A stretch of DNA of 64,000 bases from Canna indica. Lineage: Eukaryota; Streptophyta; Magnoliopsida; Zingiberales; Cannaceae. Below are positions 44,351 to 55,815 of this stretch, in pieces. Both the position numbers and the translations under genes were made by a program. How positions within the stretch are numbered: the stretch's first letter is position 1; every line of letters starts with the position of its first letter. The stretch spans positions 43,175,501-43,239,500 of the forward strand of contig CP136898.1 in the NCBI GenBank assembly GCA_034359265.1, written 5' to 3'. The notes beneath the pieces were generated by a model, which saw only the letters and a program-made list of their open reading frames with translations, searched no databases and was not told the DNA's origin.

Positions 44351-45634
44351 TGTTGGGTGGACCTTGACACTAGAAAGGGGGGCTTGAATAGTGTCAATCC
44401 CCTTTTACACTTTTTTCTTTTACTCAATTTAATCTTTAAGTAATGCAATTGTTCCTTGATGATTGAGATTATCACAATTCAATGGCAATGATAAAAGCAA
44501 GTAAAGAGCAATGCAAACAAGAGTGTTTTATAGTGGTTCAGCCGACCGCCTACTCCACTACCTTGGCTCCTTACCAAGGATTTCTAAACACTAATTTATA
44601 GAATTTATGTTTCCCTTTGAATACACTTGAGGACACCGTTCTCCCTCACTTAGAGAACACCTCAATCCTATTCACCTAGGCAAAACACAATTCTACAAAG
44701 TTGAACCCTAAGTGTTTCCTAGCACACCTAGCAAGCTATCTCAAACTTGAAAGCAAGATACAATGAAGATCAAATACAAGGAAAGAGCTAAAGAATGAAA
44801 GATTGAACCAAGCTTCTTTCCACCGCCTTCTTGTCTTCAACTTGCAACTGGATGATGACTCAAGAAATGCAGCATAGTTGAAGCAGAACAGCGCCTAGTA
44901 TTGATGTCGAGACTGGGAGCATAGAGCGCGCGCAGGTGTAGATCTTTGAAGGCTTTAAAGAATTATTTTATGCTCAATAATGTTTGCAAGAAGTTCTAAA
45001 GAAGTTCGGTCAGGGGTATTTATAACCCGTCACTCGAACGGCCCGTTCAACGGGTGAAAAATCGACTGTTGAAGCCGTTCAGTCGCAGGGCCGATCAATA
45101 GGTCGATCGACCGACGTATCGACCGCTGGCAGCTGAGAGAGGTCGGTCGACCGACGGATCAACCGCCCACAATTTTTCCAACATTCGATCGACCCGTCGG
45201 TCGATCGTATGGCTTCTGTCAATTATTTGCGATCTCCTGTCGACCAGTCGGTCAAGCGAATGGGCTGCTATACTATACTATTGCCTTGTTCGGTCGACCG
45301 AACCGAGGCAGAGGATGATTTCTTCCATATCTTTTTACATGTCTTTTCTATGGGTTTGGTTACCAAGTTTCATCCTGGATAACCTTACAATTTTGGCTTT
45401 GGATAAACTATCCTAAAGACATATTACATTAATTCTACTTGTCTTAATCCCGAGCCTTCTTCAACAATTTCTTCTTCCGTTTCTTTGATGATCTTTTCCG
45501 TCGTCCCGTTTGAACGGACTTGGCATGCGTATCGCAACCTCAACCTGAACTCAAAACTTCACACTTTGGATTAAAAACATGTTTGTTATCATCAAAGTAA
45601 AGATCGAGGCTTAAGCGAGACCCTTAAGGGAACA
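44351..45634 (-). mobile_element. S1 LTR, outer copy (1284 bp)
   Basis: Plus-strand edges TGTTGGGTGGACC and TTAAGGGAACA. Minus-strand TATAAATA at 45017-45024 with TCGACC-type palindromes on its upstream side (45040-45302). It is followed by Athila sequence, so this LTR lies at a genuine insertion boundary on both sides. Confidence 0.88.
45017..45024 (-). promoter_or_regulatory. TATA box of the outer S1 LTR
   Basis: TATTTATA on the plus strand, TATAAATA on the coding strand, directly downstream of the palindrome cluster. Confidence 0.65.
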
Positions 45635-46068
45635 ACCATCGAGTAGCTCACCGCCGATTTCCTCTCCAATCGCCGCCCTCTTCTCACTGATGTCGCCTCC
45701 AACCAGGCTACCGCATTCCTCTCCAAACGCAGTAGAGGAATCGTCGGCTCCTCTCTTCACTCACCGACTCCCTTCTCCTCTCCACTTGCCGACCCCTTTC
45801 ACCGGAGATCACCGAACGTCACTCGCTGCTCTTCAACAGAGATCGCCGAGCTACGACCTCTTCTTCTCCTCTTCAACATAGGTCGTCGGGCTTCACACAC
45901 TGACGCCGAGCTTCAATAATCGGGTCCTCCCTTTACTCGCCGACCCCCCTCACCAGAAGCCACACCTTCCTCAAGCCGCTAAGTTCTCAACAGCAATGAG
46001 AACCCGCAACCAAGCACGATGACCACCAAGATGGGAACCTAGAGCCAAATGCCCTCATCCATCCCAAG
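45635..46068 (+). repeat. Athila env-leader copy 1 inside the S1 3' LTR region
   Basis: ACCATCGAGTAGCTCACC.. through CCCTCATCCATCCCA: C/T-rich Athila leader and the first codons of the env-like ORF (MRTRNQAR). Homologous to 46515-46964 and to 54149-54380. Confidence 0.88.
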
Positions 46069-46514
46069 GTCGACCGCTACATTTCTGCCAATTTTTTGCC
46101 TCTATCGATCGACCGATGCAGCCCAGCTTGTTTGGCCTTCACCACATTCGGTCGACTGACTGGTCGACCGAATGGCCGACCGAATGGCTTCTGCCAATTT
46201 TTTGTGATCTCCGGTCGACCGAATGGGCTGCTATGCTATACTATTGCCTTGTTCGGTCGATCGAACCCAGGCTGAGGATGATTTCTTCCATGTCTTTTTA
46301 CATGCATTTTCTATGGGTTTGGTTACCAAGTTTCAACTTGGATAACCTTACCATTTTGGCTTGGGATAAACTATCCTAGAGACATATTACATTAATTCTA
46401 CTTGTTTAAACAGATTTGGCATGCATATCGCAACCTCAGCCTGAACTCAAAACTTCACACTTTGGATTGAATTCATGTTTGTTATCATCAAAATAAAGAT
46501 CGAGGCTTAAGCGA
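46069..46514 (-). repeat. S1 LTR partial copy 2
   Basis: Begins inside the palindrome block (GGTCGACCGCTAC..) and ends at the LTR terminus TTAAGGCAACA (about 46533). A 60-bp stretch containing CCGAGCCTTCTTC is deleted relative to the other copies. Confidence 0.85.
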
Positions 46515-46964
46515 GACCCTTAAGGCAACAACCATCGAGTAGCTCGCCGTCGATTTCCTATCCAATCGCCGCCCTCTTCTCGCCAACGTCGTCTCCAACC
46601 AGGCCGCCTCATTCCTCTCCAGACGCAGTAGAGCAATTGTCGACTCCTCTCTTCACTCACCGACTCCCTTCTCCTCTCCACTCCCCGACCCCTTTCAGCG
46701 GAGGTCACCGAACGTCACTCGCTACTCTTCAACAGAGGTCCCCGAGCTACGACCTCTTCTTCTCCTCTTCAACATAGGTCACCGGGCTTCACACAATGAC
46801 ACCGAGCTTCAATCACCGGGTCCCCTCTTCACTCACCGACCCCCCTCAAAAGGTGTCACAGCTTACTCAAGCCGCTAAGTTATCAATAGCAATGAGAACC
46901 CGTAGCCAAGCACGATGACCACCAAGATGGGAACCCAGAGCCAAATGCCCTCGTCCATCCCATG
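46515..46964 (+). repeat. Athila env-leader copy 2
   Basis: Same segment as copy 1, ending at the same CCATCCCA junction. Together with 46069-46514 it makes a unit of about 896 bp. The exact LTR/Athila boundary is about 46533. Confidence 0.85.
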
Positions 46965-47517
46965 GTCAACCGCTACCTTTCTGCCAATTTTTTGCCTCTG
47001 TCGGTTGACCAACTGGTCGACCGACATAGCCCAGCTTGTTTGGCCTTCGCCACATTCGGTCGATCGACTGGTCGACTGAATGGCTTCTGCCAATTTTTTG
47101 CGATCTCCGATCGACCAGTCGATCGATTGAATGGGCTGCTATGCTATACTACTGCCTTGTTCGGTCGACCGACCGGTCGACCGAACCCAGGCTGAGGATG
47201 ATTTCTTCCATGTCTTTTTACATGCCTTTTCTATGAGTTTGGTTACCAAGTTTCAACTTGGATAACCTTACAATTTTGGCTTGAGATAAACTATCCTAGA
47301 GACATATTACATTAATTCTACTTGTCTTAATCCCGAGCCTTCTTCAACAATTTCTTCTTTTGTTTCTTTGACAATCTTTTTCGTCGTCCCGTTTGAACGG
47401 ATTTGGCATGTGTATCGCAACCTCAAGCTGAACTCAAAACTTCACACTTTGGATTAAATACATGTTTGTTATCATCAAAATAAAGATCGAGGCTTAAGCG
47501 AGACCCTTAAGCCAACA
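46965..47517 (-). mobile_element. S1 LTR partial copy 3, adjoining the polypurine tract
   Basis: From the palindrome block to the LTR terminus CTTAAGCCAACA at 47517, which borders the polypurine tract. It contains the 12-bp-arm palindrome at 47160-47185. Confidence 0.88.
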
Positions 47518-48099
47518 ATCTCCCCCTTTTTGATGATGACAAACATAACAAGGAAATTTAATAAAACATAAGCATTTGTGAGTTTTAGTTAAGGCATTCA
47601 AGAGTTAGGGTATGCATAGCATATGCATTCAACTATCTAACTTAGCATATGCATTCAACTACTTATGACTCAACCTATGCTCCCCCTATCAATGTGCATG
47701 TTCAATTATCTATAACTTGACCTATGCTCCCCCTACCATTGTGCATGTCATTTTTTAACTTCTCCTAACTATATCTCTTCCCCTTAACTATAAAATTCAC
47801 ACTACCTATATACATCGTGAAAACCAAGTGTGACCTTACTTTTTCTCCCTCTTTTGACATCAATCAAAAAGGGTAAGAATTAAGGTACAATTAATGAAAT
47901 TTCATCATAAAACCAAAAAATCGAGAAAGCTACAAAAAAACAAATATCATCTACCACTATAGTCCTTCCCACTAATGTAAGCCTATAGAAGGCAAACACC
48001 AATAGGTCGCAAAGCCCCACTACAGAGTAATACATAAGTGTGATGATACTTTATAGAATGCAAGTTTTGAAAATATGTAAATTTTGAGAAAAATACTCT
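47518..48099 (-). other. S1 polypurine tract and 3' untranslated region
   Basis: Polypurine tract 47519-47533 (complement TCAAAAAGGGGGAGA) next to the LTR. A second purine run lies near 47848-47876 (complement AAAAGAGGGAGAAA). No ORF is supported between it and the RNase H stop at 48100. Confidence 0.8.
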
Positions 48100-49650
48100 T
48101 TAATCACAAGGTAAAGCACAAATTCCTAGTTGCATCCTTAAAGTTGTGAAACTTACTTCAGCTAAGGGTTTTGTAAATATATCGGCAAGTTGTTTATCAT
48201 TGGATACAAATTCTACCGATATATTTCCCTTTTCTACATTATTCCTAAGAAAATGATGTCTCAAATCAATATGCTTAGTTATAAAATGTAGAATGGGATT
48301 TTTGGTTAAATTAATTGCACTAGTATTATCACAATGTATAGGTATGCAAGAATACCTAAGTCCATAGTTGAAAATGGTTTGTTTCATCCAAAGGACTTGC
48401 GCACAACAACTAGCCACGGCGATGTATTCCGCTTCGATAGTTGAAAGCGCAACCGAGTTTTGTTTCTTTGAGAACCAAGAAATAAGACTCGCTCCTAAGA
48501 ATTAACAACACCCACTAGTGCCTTTCCTATCCACCTTACATCTGACAAAATCAGCGTCCGAAAAATTGATTAAATCAAATGATGCATGACATTGATACCA
48601 TAATCCTAAGTCAACTATGCCCTTTAGATATCTCAATATACATTTTACAGCACTTAAATGAGACATCTTGGGGCAACATTGAAACCTAGCACATACACAT
48701 ACGCTAAACATGATATCGGGTCTACTTGCGATTAAATAAAGGAGACTACCGATCATACCTCGATATCATTTTTCGTCCACTTTTAATGCCCTCTTAATCT
48801 TTGTCAAGCTTGATGGATGCGCTCATAGGTGTAGAAGCTATCTTGGCTTCATTCATCCCAAACCTTTTGATGAGCTCCTTTGTGTACTTAGCTTGATTGA
48901 TGAAGATCCCTTTGTTGGTTTGCTTGATTTGTAGAACAAGCATGAAGGAGAGCTCTCCCATCATGCTCATCTCAAATTCATCATGCATAGACTTAGCAAA
49001 CCACTCACAAAGCATTTCATTAGTAGCACCAAAAATTATATCATCAACATAAATTTGAACTAGTAGCATGTCATTTTCATGGTGCTTGATGAAAAGTGAA
49101 ACATCCGCTTTTCCTATATCAAAACCTTGTTCAATTAAGAAAATAGAAAGTCTTTCATACCAAGCCCTAGGGGCTTGTTTTAAACCATATAAAGCTTTTT
49201 TAAGTTTGAAAACATGATTTGGAAGCTCAAAATTTTCAGAACCGGGGGGTTGTTCAACATAAACTTCTTCATTTATAAAACCATTTTAAAAAACACTTTT
49301 TACATCCATTTGAAAGAGTTTAAAACCTTTAAAGATAGCATATGCTAGAAGCATCCTAATTGCTTCTAATCTAGTTACAGGAGCATATGTTTCATTATAG
49401 TCTATTCCTTCTTGTTGGTTGTACCCTTGTGCCACTAGCATAGCTTTGTTTCTAATAACTAGTCCTTCTTCATCTAGCTTATTCCTAAATACCCACTTTG
49501 TTCCAATTATGGTTTGATCACTAGGTCTAGGCATTAAGTTTCATACATCATTTCTATCAAATTGGTTGAGTTCTTCTTGTATAGCTAATACCCAAAACTC
49601 ATCTTCTATAGCTTCCTTAACATTCTTAGGCTCTATTTGAGAAACAAAAG
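48100..49650 (-). pseudogene. S1 reverse transcriptase and RNase H
   Basis: Read leftwards: TIIGTKWVFRNKLDEEG, NKAMLVAQGYNQQEGIDYNE, YAPVTRLEAIRMLLAYA, FKLFQMDVKS, then a stop at 49286, VYVEQPPG, KLKKALYGLKQAPRAWYERL, the active site YVDD (complement at 49040-49051), and ELSFMLVLQIKQ. RNase H: MIGSLLYLIASRPDIMFSV, LINFSDADFVRCKVDRKGTSG, stop near 48502, ALSTIEAEYIAVASCCAQVLWMKQ, HCDNTSAINLTKNPILH, and the C-terminal KQLADIFTKPL to a natural stop at 48100. Few lesions, so younger than its neighbours. Confidence 0.92.
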
Positions 49651-51065
49651 CTACATATTGGCATATATTTTAAAGTTTAGAATGCGTTACCACTCCCGTT
49701 GAAGGCTCTCCAATGACTTGATCCATTGGATGATCTCTTACCAATCGGTATCCCTTAGGGAGAGGTGGTAGAGCTTCTTCTTCTTTATCTTCAACTTGAG
49801 GTTGACTTGAGGGTGGAGGTTCTTCATGTTGGGTCTTCTCATTATCTTCATCCTCCACTTTCTTATCATGAAGTGTGAGATCCTCAAGCTCCTCACATAC
49901 ATTCACAATCTTGACATTTCTTGAAGAATCATTAGTTTCATTGAAAGTAACATGCATGGATTCTTCAACAATCATTGTCCTACGGTTATAAACTCTATAA
50001 GCCTTAGAGTTAGTAGAGTAACCTAGGAAAATTCCTTCATCGGAGAATCAAATTTTCCTAAATTCTCTTTAGTATTTAAAATGAAACATTTACATCCAAA
50101 AATATAAAAATATCCCACATTTGGGATTTTACCATTCCACAGCTCAAAAGGTGTTTTCTTTATTTGTGGTCTTAATAAAACTCGATTAAGAACATAACAC
50201 TAAGCATTTATGGCTTCGGCCTAAAATAATTTAGGCAAATTATTTTCGCATTACATGGTCCTAGCCATTTCTTGTAAAGTTTTATTCTTCCTCTCAATTA
50301 CCCCATTTTATTGAGGGGTCCTAGGGGAAGAAAAGGTATGTTGAATACCTAAATCATCACAAAATTCGAAAAAAAATTCATTTTTAAACTCCCCTCCATT
50401 GTCACTCCTAATTTTCAAAATAGAAACTCTTTTTTCATTTGAAACTTTCTTTGCAAATTTTTTGAAAAACACAAAAGTTTCATTTTTCTTAGCCAAAAAG
50501 AAAACCCAAGTATATCTAGAAAAATCTTCTACCAATACATAGCAATAAAGCTTTCCACCTAGACTAGCTACATCACATGGACCAAAGAGATCCATGTGCA
50601 CAAGCTCAAGAATTCTAGATGTACTAACTTGATTAATACTATGGAATGATGATTTTACTTGCTTACTTAGTTGACATGCATCACAAAGTTTATCTTTTTC
50701 AAACTTTATCTTAGGTAATCCTTTTACTAAGTCTTTCCTAGATATCTCTTGGATGAGGCTCATGCTAGCATGTCCTAGCCTTCTATGCCACAACCAAGAG
50801 TCATTTTCTATAGCAACTAAGCATCTAACATAAGAATTGGGCAAGACATTTAATTCTATGGTGTATACATTTTGATACATGGGTAAGGGAGTATACCTAT
50901 GTCACCAATGCCAACAATCTTACCTTTGACATTGTCTCCAAATATGACATGTCCATCATCTTTACTTGATAGGGTTGCAAACAAATTGATGTCTCCCATC
51001 ATGTGCTTGGAGCAACCGCTATCCAATATCCAAGTGCTCCTACTTGGTTGAGGATGCTTCTCCAT
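49651..51065 (-). pseudogene. S1 protease, integrase and acidic linker
   Basis: Protease active site TWILDSGCSKHMMGD, VIFGDNVKGKIVGIG. Pre-integrase zinc region LWHRRLGHAS..LCDACQLSKQ. Integrase core LVHMDLFGPCD, KIRSDNGGEFKNEFF and NGVIERKNKT supply D-D-E. A TAA (50308-50310) replaces the second Gln before NGVIER. Broken frames follow (AEAINA, FGCKCFILNTKENLG), then an acidic, Pro-rich linker (49670-49975, EEPPPSSQPQVEDKEEEALPPLPKG) to RT. Confidence 0.92.
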
Positions 51066-52668
51066 CTACAAAAGGAGAAGAAACTTCCTTAGGTACCCAA
51101 ATTTTCTTGGGTCCTTGGGTGTTAGTCAATTTTGGAACCCATGTGAATCTTGCATGTGGGTTCCTTCTTAATGCACAATCTTCGGCCATGTGGCCAAAAA
51201 TACCACAAGAAAAATAATTTCCATAAAATTTTCTGTGTGTGAGTGTGAGCATGGGAGTGATGATTTCTTTTTATTGATAACTTTTGGCATGGCATTTTGA
51301 ATAGTTATCATCTTTTCATTGAGCATGCAAAGTTTCTTTTTTAATGTAAGTATGCTATCATTTAAATGCTCTACTGTATCACATAAATACTTGTTTTCTT
51401 TCTAGTTTTTCATTGTCAATCTCTAGGTCTTTCTTAGCCCTTTCTAGGGTGCAATTTTCTTCCTTAAGATTGTCTATTTCTTTCCTAAGGTCTTTGCATG
51501 AAAGTAATAAGCTATCATTTTCAATTTCTAAGGATCTATTGTCCTTTTTGAGATCTCTAAATTTTCTCCTAATTGTAATGAACTCATCATGCATTTGCTC
51601 AAATTCAATTTGTAATTCTTCTTGAGTAAATGAATTTTCACCAAAATTAAATTTTACCTCATCATCCTTTGCCATCAAGCAAAGGTTTGCTTTTTCACTC
51701 CTTGCCTCTTCTTCACTTGATGAGGCCTCGCTTTTGTCCCATGTAGCCATCGTTGCCTTCTTCTTCTTCTTCTTGTACTTTTCTTTCTTGTGAGGGTTGG
51801 AGGTAGTGGCCATCTTTAGAAGCGGGCAATCCTTCCTTAGGTGCCCCGTCTTGTTGCAATTGTAGCAAGTGTAGCCACTTCTTTCTTTCCTCATGCCTCC
51901 CCTCATGAAGCTCATGAACCTTCTAGCAAGCATCGCCATTTCTTCAAGATCATCCGTCTCTTCTTCAGATGACGATGACTCTTCGACTCGATGTGATGGT
52001 TTTAAGGCAATGGTCTTGCATTTTGAAGCATCTTCTTCATGATATTGCTTCATGTGGGTCTCATGTGTCATGAGAGACCCAATGAGCTCGGTGATCTTCA
52101 ATGTGCTCAAGTCGTTGGCTTCCATGATGGCTGTCACTTTGGACTCCCAAGATTTTGGAAGGGAGCGGAGGAGCTTCCTTACCTTCTCCTCTTCCCTTAT
52201 CTCCCTGCCAAGGTTAGCTAAGCCGTTCGTAATATTTTGAAACCTAGCATGCATGGCATCAATAGACTCATGTGAAAGCATTTTAAACATTTCATAGTCA
52301 TGCAAGAGTAAATTGATTTTGGATTCCTTTACTTGCGAAGTCCCTTCATGGGTGGTCTCTAGGACCTTTCATACTTCGTATGCGGACTTGCATGTAGAGA
52401 TCCTATTAAATTCATTAATTGATAGGCCGCAATATAGAGCATTGACGGCCATGGCATTAGCATTAAAGATCCTAACTTCCTCTTGGTCCCATTTACCCAT
52501 GTCCTTATCGGGTTGTTTGTACTCTACTAATATCATCCTCCATACATCCATGCCTAAGGATTAAAGGAAGTCATTCATGTGGATCTTCCAATAGGTATAG
52601 TTGTTCCCATCGAACAGTGGTGGAGTATTAGTAGAGGACCCTTGAGCTAATTGTATTTCACTAGACAT
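51066..52668 (-). pseudogene. S1 gag
   Basis: ATG at 52666-52668 gives MSSEIQLAQGSS..PPLFDGNNYTYWKIHM, the Gag N-terminal domain, with a TAA at 52561 and MDVWRMILVEYKQP next. The main frame (52305-51379) holds MHARFQNITNGLANLG, LLRSLPKSWESKVTAI, an acidic SSSEEETDD patch, a CX2CX4HX4C knuckle CYNCNKTGHLRKDC (about 51838-51875), a Lys-run and a long coiled coil (51400-51620). A second knuckle-like CGIFGHMAEDC and the basic IWVPK segment (51050-51250) lead into protease. These C-terminal blocks match the gag-only elements at 3.3 and 5.6 kb. Confidence 0.9.
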
Positions 52669-52708
52669 TTTGATTTGTAGAGAAGATGGTTAAATATTAG
52701 CCTACGAC

Positions 52709-52723
52709 CATGCTCTTATACCA
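52709..52723 (-). other. S1 primer-binding site
   Basis: Complement TGGTATAAGAGCATG, two bases from the LTR edge at 52726; one mismatch to TGGTATCAGAGC. Confidence 0.9.
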
Positions 52724-52725
52724 AG

Positions 52726-54148
52726 TGTTGGGTGGACCTTGACACTAGAAGGGGAGGGGTTGAATAGTGTCAATCCCCTTTTACGCTTTTTTCTTTTACT
52801 TAATTTAATCTTTAAGTAATGCAATTGTTCTTTGATGATTGATATGATCACAATTCAATGGCAACAATAAAAGCAAGTAAAGAGCATTGCAAACAAGAGT
52901 GTTTTATAGTGGTTCGGCCAACCACCTACTCCACTACCTTGGCTCCTTACCAAGGATTTCTAAACACTACTTTATAGAATTTATGTTTCCCTTTGAATAC
53001 ACTTGAGGACACCCTTCTCCCTCACTTGGAGAACACCTCAATCCTATTCACCTAGGCAAAACACAATTCTACAAAGTTGAACCCTATGTGTTCCCTAGCA
53101 CACCTAGCAAGCTATCTCAAACTTGAAAGCAAGATACAATGAAGATCAAATACAAGGAAAGAGCTAAAGAATGAAAGATTGAACCAAGCTTCTTTCCACC
53201 GTCTTCTTGTCTTCAGCTTGCAACTGGATGATGACTCAAGAAGTACAGCATAGTTGAAGCAAAACAACGCCTAGTATTGATGTCGAGACTGGGAGCAGAG
53301 AGCGCACGCAGGTGTAGATCTTTGAAGGCTTTAAAGAACTCTTTTAATGCTCAATAATGTTTGCAATAAGTTCTACAGAAGTTAGGTGATGGGTATTTAT
53401 AACCCCTCACTCGAACAGCCCATTCAACGAGTGAAAAATCGACCGTTGAAGCCGTTCGATCGCAGGGTCGGTCGATAGATCGGTCAATCGATGGATTGAC
53501 CGCCAGTGCCACCGCTGGCAGCTGAGAGAGGTCGGTCGACCGATGGGTCAATCCCCCATAATTTTTCTAACATTTGGTCGACCCGTTGGTCGACCGAATG
53601 GCTGCAGCGAGTCGCGATTGAGGCTATCTGTAGGTCGGTCGACCGATTGGTCGACTGCTACCTTTCTACCAATTTTTCACCACTGCCGGTCGACCAACCG
53701 GTTGATCGACGTAGCCCAGCTTGTTTGGCCTTCGCCACATTCGATCGACTGACTGGTCGACCGAATGGGTTGCTATGCTATACTATTGCCTTGTTCGATC
53801 GACCGAACGGTCGATCGAACCCAAGCTGAGGATGATTTCTTCCATGTCTTTTTACATGCCTTTTCTATGGGTTTGGTTACCAAGTTTCAACTTGGATAAC
53901 CTTACAATTTTGGCTTGGGATAAACTATCCTAGAGACATATTATATTAATTCTACTTATCTTAATCCCGAGCCTTCTTCAACGATTTCTTCTTTCGTTTC
54001 TTTGAAGATCTTTCTCGTCGTCCCGTTTGAACGGATTTGGCATGCATATTGCAACCTCAACCTGAACTCAAAACTTTACACTTTGGATTAAATACATATT
54101 TGTTATCATCAAAATAAAGATCGAGGCTTAAAGGAGACCCTTAAGGCA
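52726..54148 (-). mobile_element. S1 5' LTR (about 1423 bp)
   Basis: Plus-strand edges TGTTGGGTGGACC and CCCTTAAGGCA; the last few bases of the terminus are lost and Athila sequence follows. Minus-strand TATAAATA at 53394-53401, palindrome cluster 53420-53820 including perfect 13-bp arms at 53793-53820. Close to 44351-45634 in sequence. Confidence 0.9.
53394..53401 (-). promoter_or_regulatory. TATA box of the S1 5' LTR
   Basis: TATTTATA on the plus strand; would drive minus-strand transcription of the S1 element. Confidence 0.7.
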
Positions 54149-55815
54149 CTGACACCGAGCTACGACCTCTTCTTCTCCTCTTCAACACAGGTCGTCGGGC
54201 TTCACACACTGACACCGAGCTTCAATCCCCGGGTCCTCTCTTCATTCACCGACCCCCCTCACCAGAAGCCATAGCTTCCTCAAGCCACTAAGTTCTCAAC
54301 AGTAATGAGAACCCATAGCCAAGCACGACGACCACCAAGATTGGAACCCAGAGCCAAATTCCCTCATCCATCCCGTGGGCGACGAAATTCTCCGGACAAA
54401 CCAACTCCAAAAATTTCATTCGAATCCTCCAGCTCATCATCATCCACCTTTGTGATTCAACCCACTCCTAGAACAAAGACAGTGAAGGAAGAAGCTGAAG
54501 TTAACCCTCCTCAACAAAGAGAAGAAGTTAATGCAAACAGCCCCTCCGATGAGGCAAAGGCTGAACCGATTGATATTATCCCTCCTCAACAAGAAGAAGA
54601 AGCTGATAAAGAACCCCCCCAACATGAAACTGAGACAGACCTTGAACTTGAGCCTCAACAGGAAGATAGGACAGAAATTTCCCTACATCGCAGACATCGA
54701 TCAAGGATCAAGAAAGGGAAATAAATTCTTCCACCGTTCAAGCTCAATCACAGTGGGAATATGGAATTCGCTGACCCATCCAAAAGAAAGAGGTATGCAG
54801 AAATTTGCAAACGCATGATAGTCCAATGTAAGTATCCCGACATCCCCACTTTGGAAACTTTGCAAATTAAAGAAGATGTGCATGCCTTGATTGATAATAT
54901 TGTTTGGCATTCGTATTTTGAAATAAACTATCCCATATTTTTGTTGAATTGACTAGAGAGTTTTATGCAACATTTCATTTTGAAAAATCCACCGAGCAAA
55001 CTGTCACCCCACCTGCACTAATTAAATTTAGACTCATGGGCAAAAAATTTGATCTCTTTATCACTGAATTCAATATTGCACTAGGCTTCATTAGGGAAAA
55101 AGATGCCAAATCAAAGGAATATCTTAGCAGCCTTTGTTATTTTATTGATGATTTTAAACCAAATGATGTATATCGATTCTTAATTGGGGACCCAAGTGCA
55201 TCATATGATCCTAGCAAATCTATGGATTCTTACATACATGATCCTACAATAAAATACATTCATCGTTTTCTTGCATATTCATTCTCAGCTAGAAAAGACT
55301 CTGCGGGTATTGTAACAAAATCTTAACTTTATTTTTTATGGTGCATGATTCATGAAAAGAAAGCGAATCTTGGTTTTTGGGTTGCTACACAACTAGCCTA
55401 TGTCAACGCATTTAGTCGACGCCCACTTATTCTAGGACCATATATCACTCACTTGGCTTTACATGAAGGTATGCTTGATCTTGACTAACATGATTTACAA
55501 CTAGCATGTAACATGACCCCATTAGATCTTAAATGTTTGGATGGAGTGGGTTTGCTTTGTAAAGAGAAAGGTAGTGTTTGTTTTTCTCCTACAAGTCCTC
55601 TCACGCCCCGCAATCAAAGAGCCTTCTGCAATAACGTAACAAACACACCTGTGAATGTCCCATCCTCCTCTACCCAACAATCACAGTTGGAGAAACAAAT
55701 AGTGTGCTTAGAGAAAGTCATGACCCAGCTTACTGAACGAGTTGCAAAGATTGAAGAGAACATGTTGAGTTTCTTCCTCTTCATGGGTTTTGACCCTCAA
55801 GCACCCACGAGGTAG
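54149..55815 (+). pseudogene. Athila env-like third ORF with leader
   Basis: Leader 54149-54304, then ATG at 54305: MRTHSQARRPPRLEPRAKFPHPS, a Ser run and an acidic Pro/Gln/Glu-rich segment, 139 codons to a TAA at 54722. A shifted frame (54761) continues DPSKRKRYAEICKRM, then 54949: TREFYATFHFEKS, PALIKFRLMGKKFDLFITEFNIALGF, resembling the ATHILA ORF-1 family. 55513 on: a Gln/Glu coiled coil (SQLEKQIVCLEKVMTQLTERVAKIEENM) and a hydrophobic LSFFLFMGF near the end. Shifts near 54740, 54940 and 55330-55510. Function as an envelope is unproven. Confidence 0.75.

Larger units (their letters stand above)
44351..54148 (-). mobile_element. Sirevirus-type (S1) Copia element, minus strand, nested in Athila
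   Basis: Read leftwards: 5' LTR (54148-52726), primer site, gag, protease, integrase, RT, RNase H, 3' UTR, polypurine tract, 3' LTR region (47517-44351, internally rearranged). The target duplication is GCCAT (44346-44350) against ACCAT (45635-45639, after the outer LTR copy), 4 of 5 matching. It is the most complete Copia element here: all pol domains are present with few stops. No env-like ORF. Confidence 0.9.

Noticed and set aside
44035..44443. Lys/Arg-rich ORF and opposing Phe-rich ORF
   Set aside because: Arise from A/G runs in the Athila inter-ORF region and cross the S1 insertion boundary at 44351.
45690..46060. Ser/Pro/Leu-rich ORF in the C/T-rich segment as a host gene exon
   Set aside because: The segment recurs at 46533 and 54149 as the leader of the Athila env-like ORF.
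46116..47236. ORFs with RSTDWSTEW-like repeats
   Set aside because: Translation of the TCGACC palindrome blocks in the wrong strand of the S1 LTR; not protein genes.
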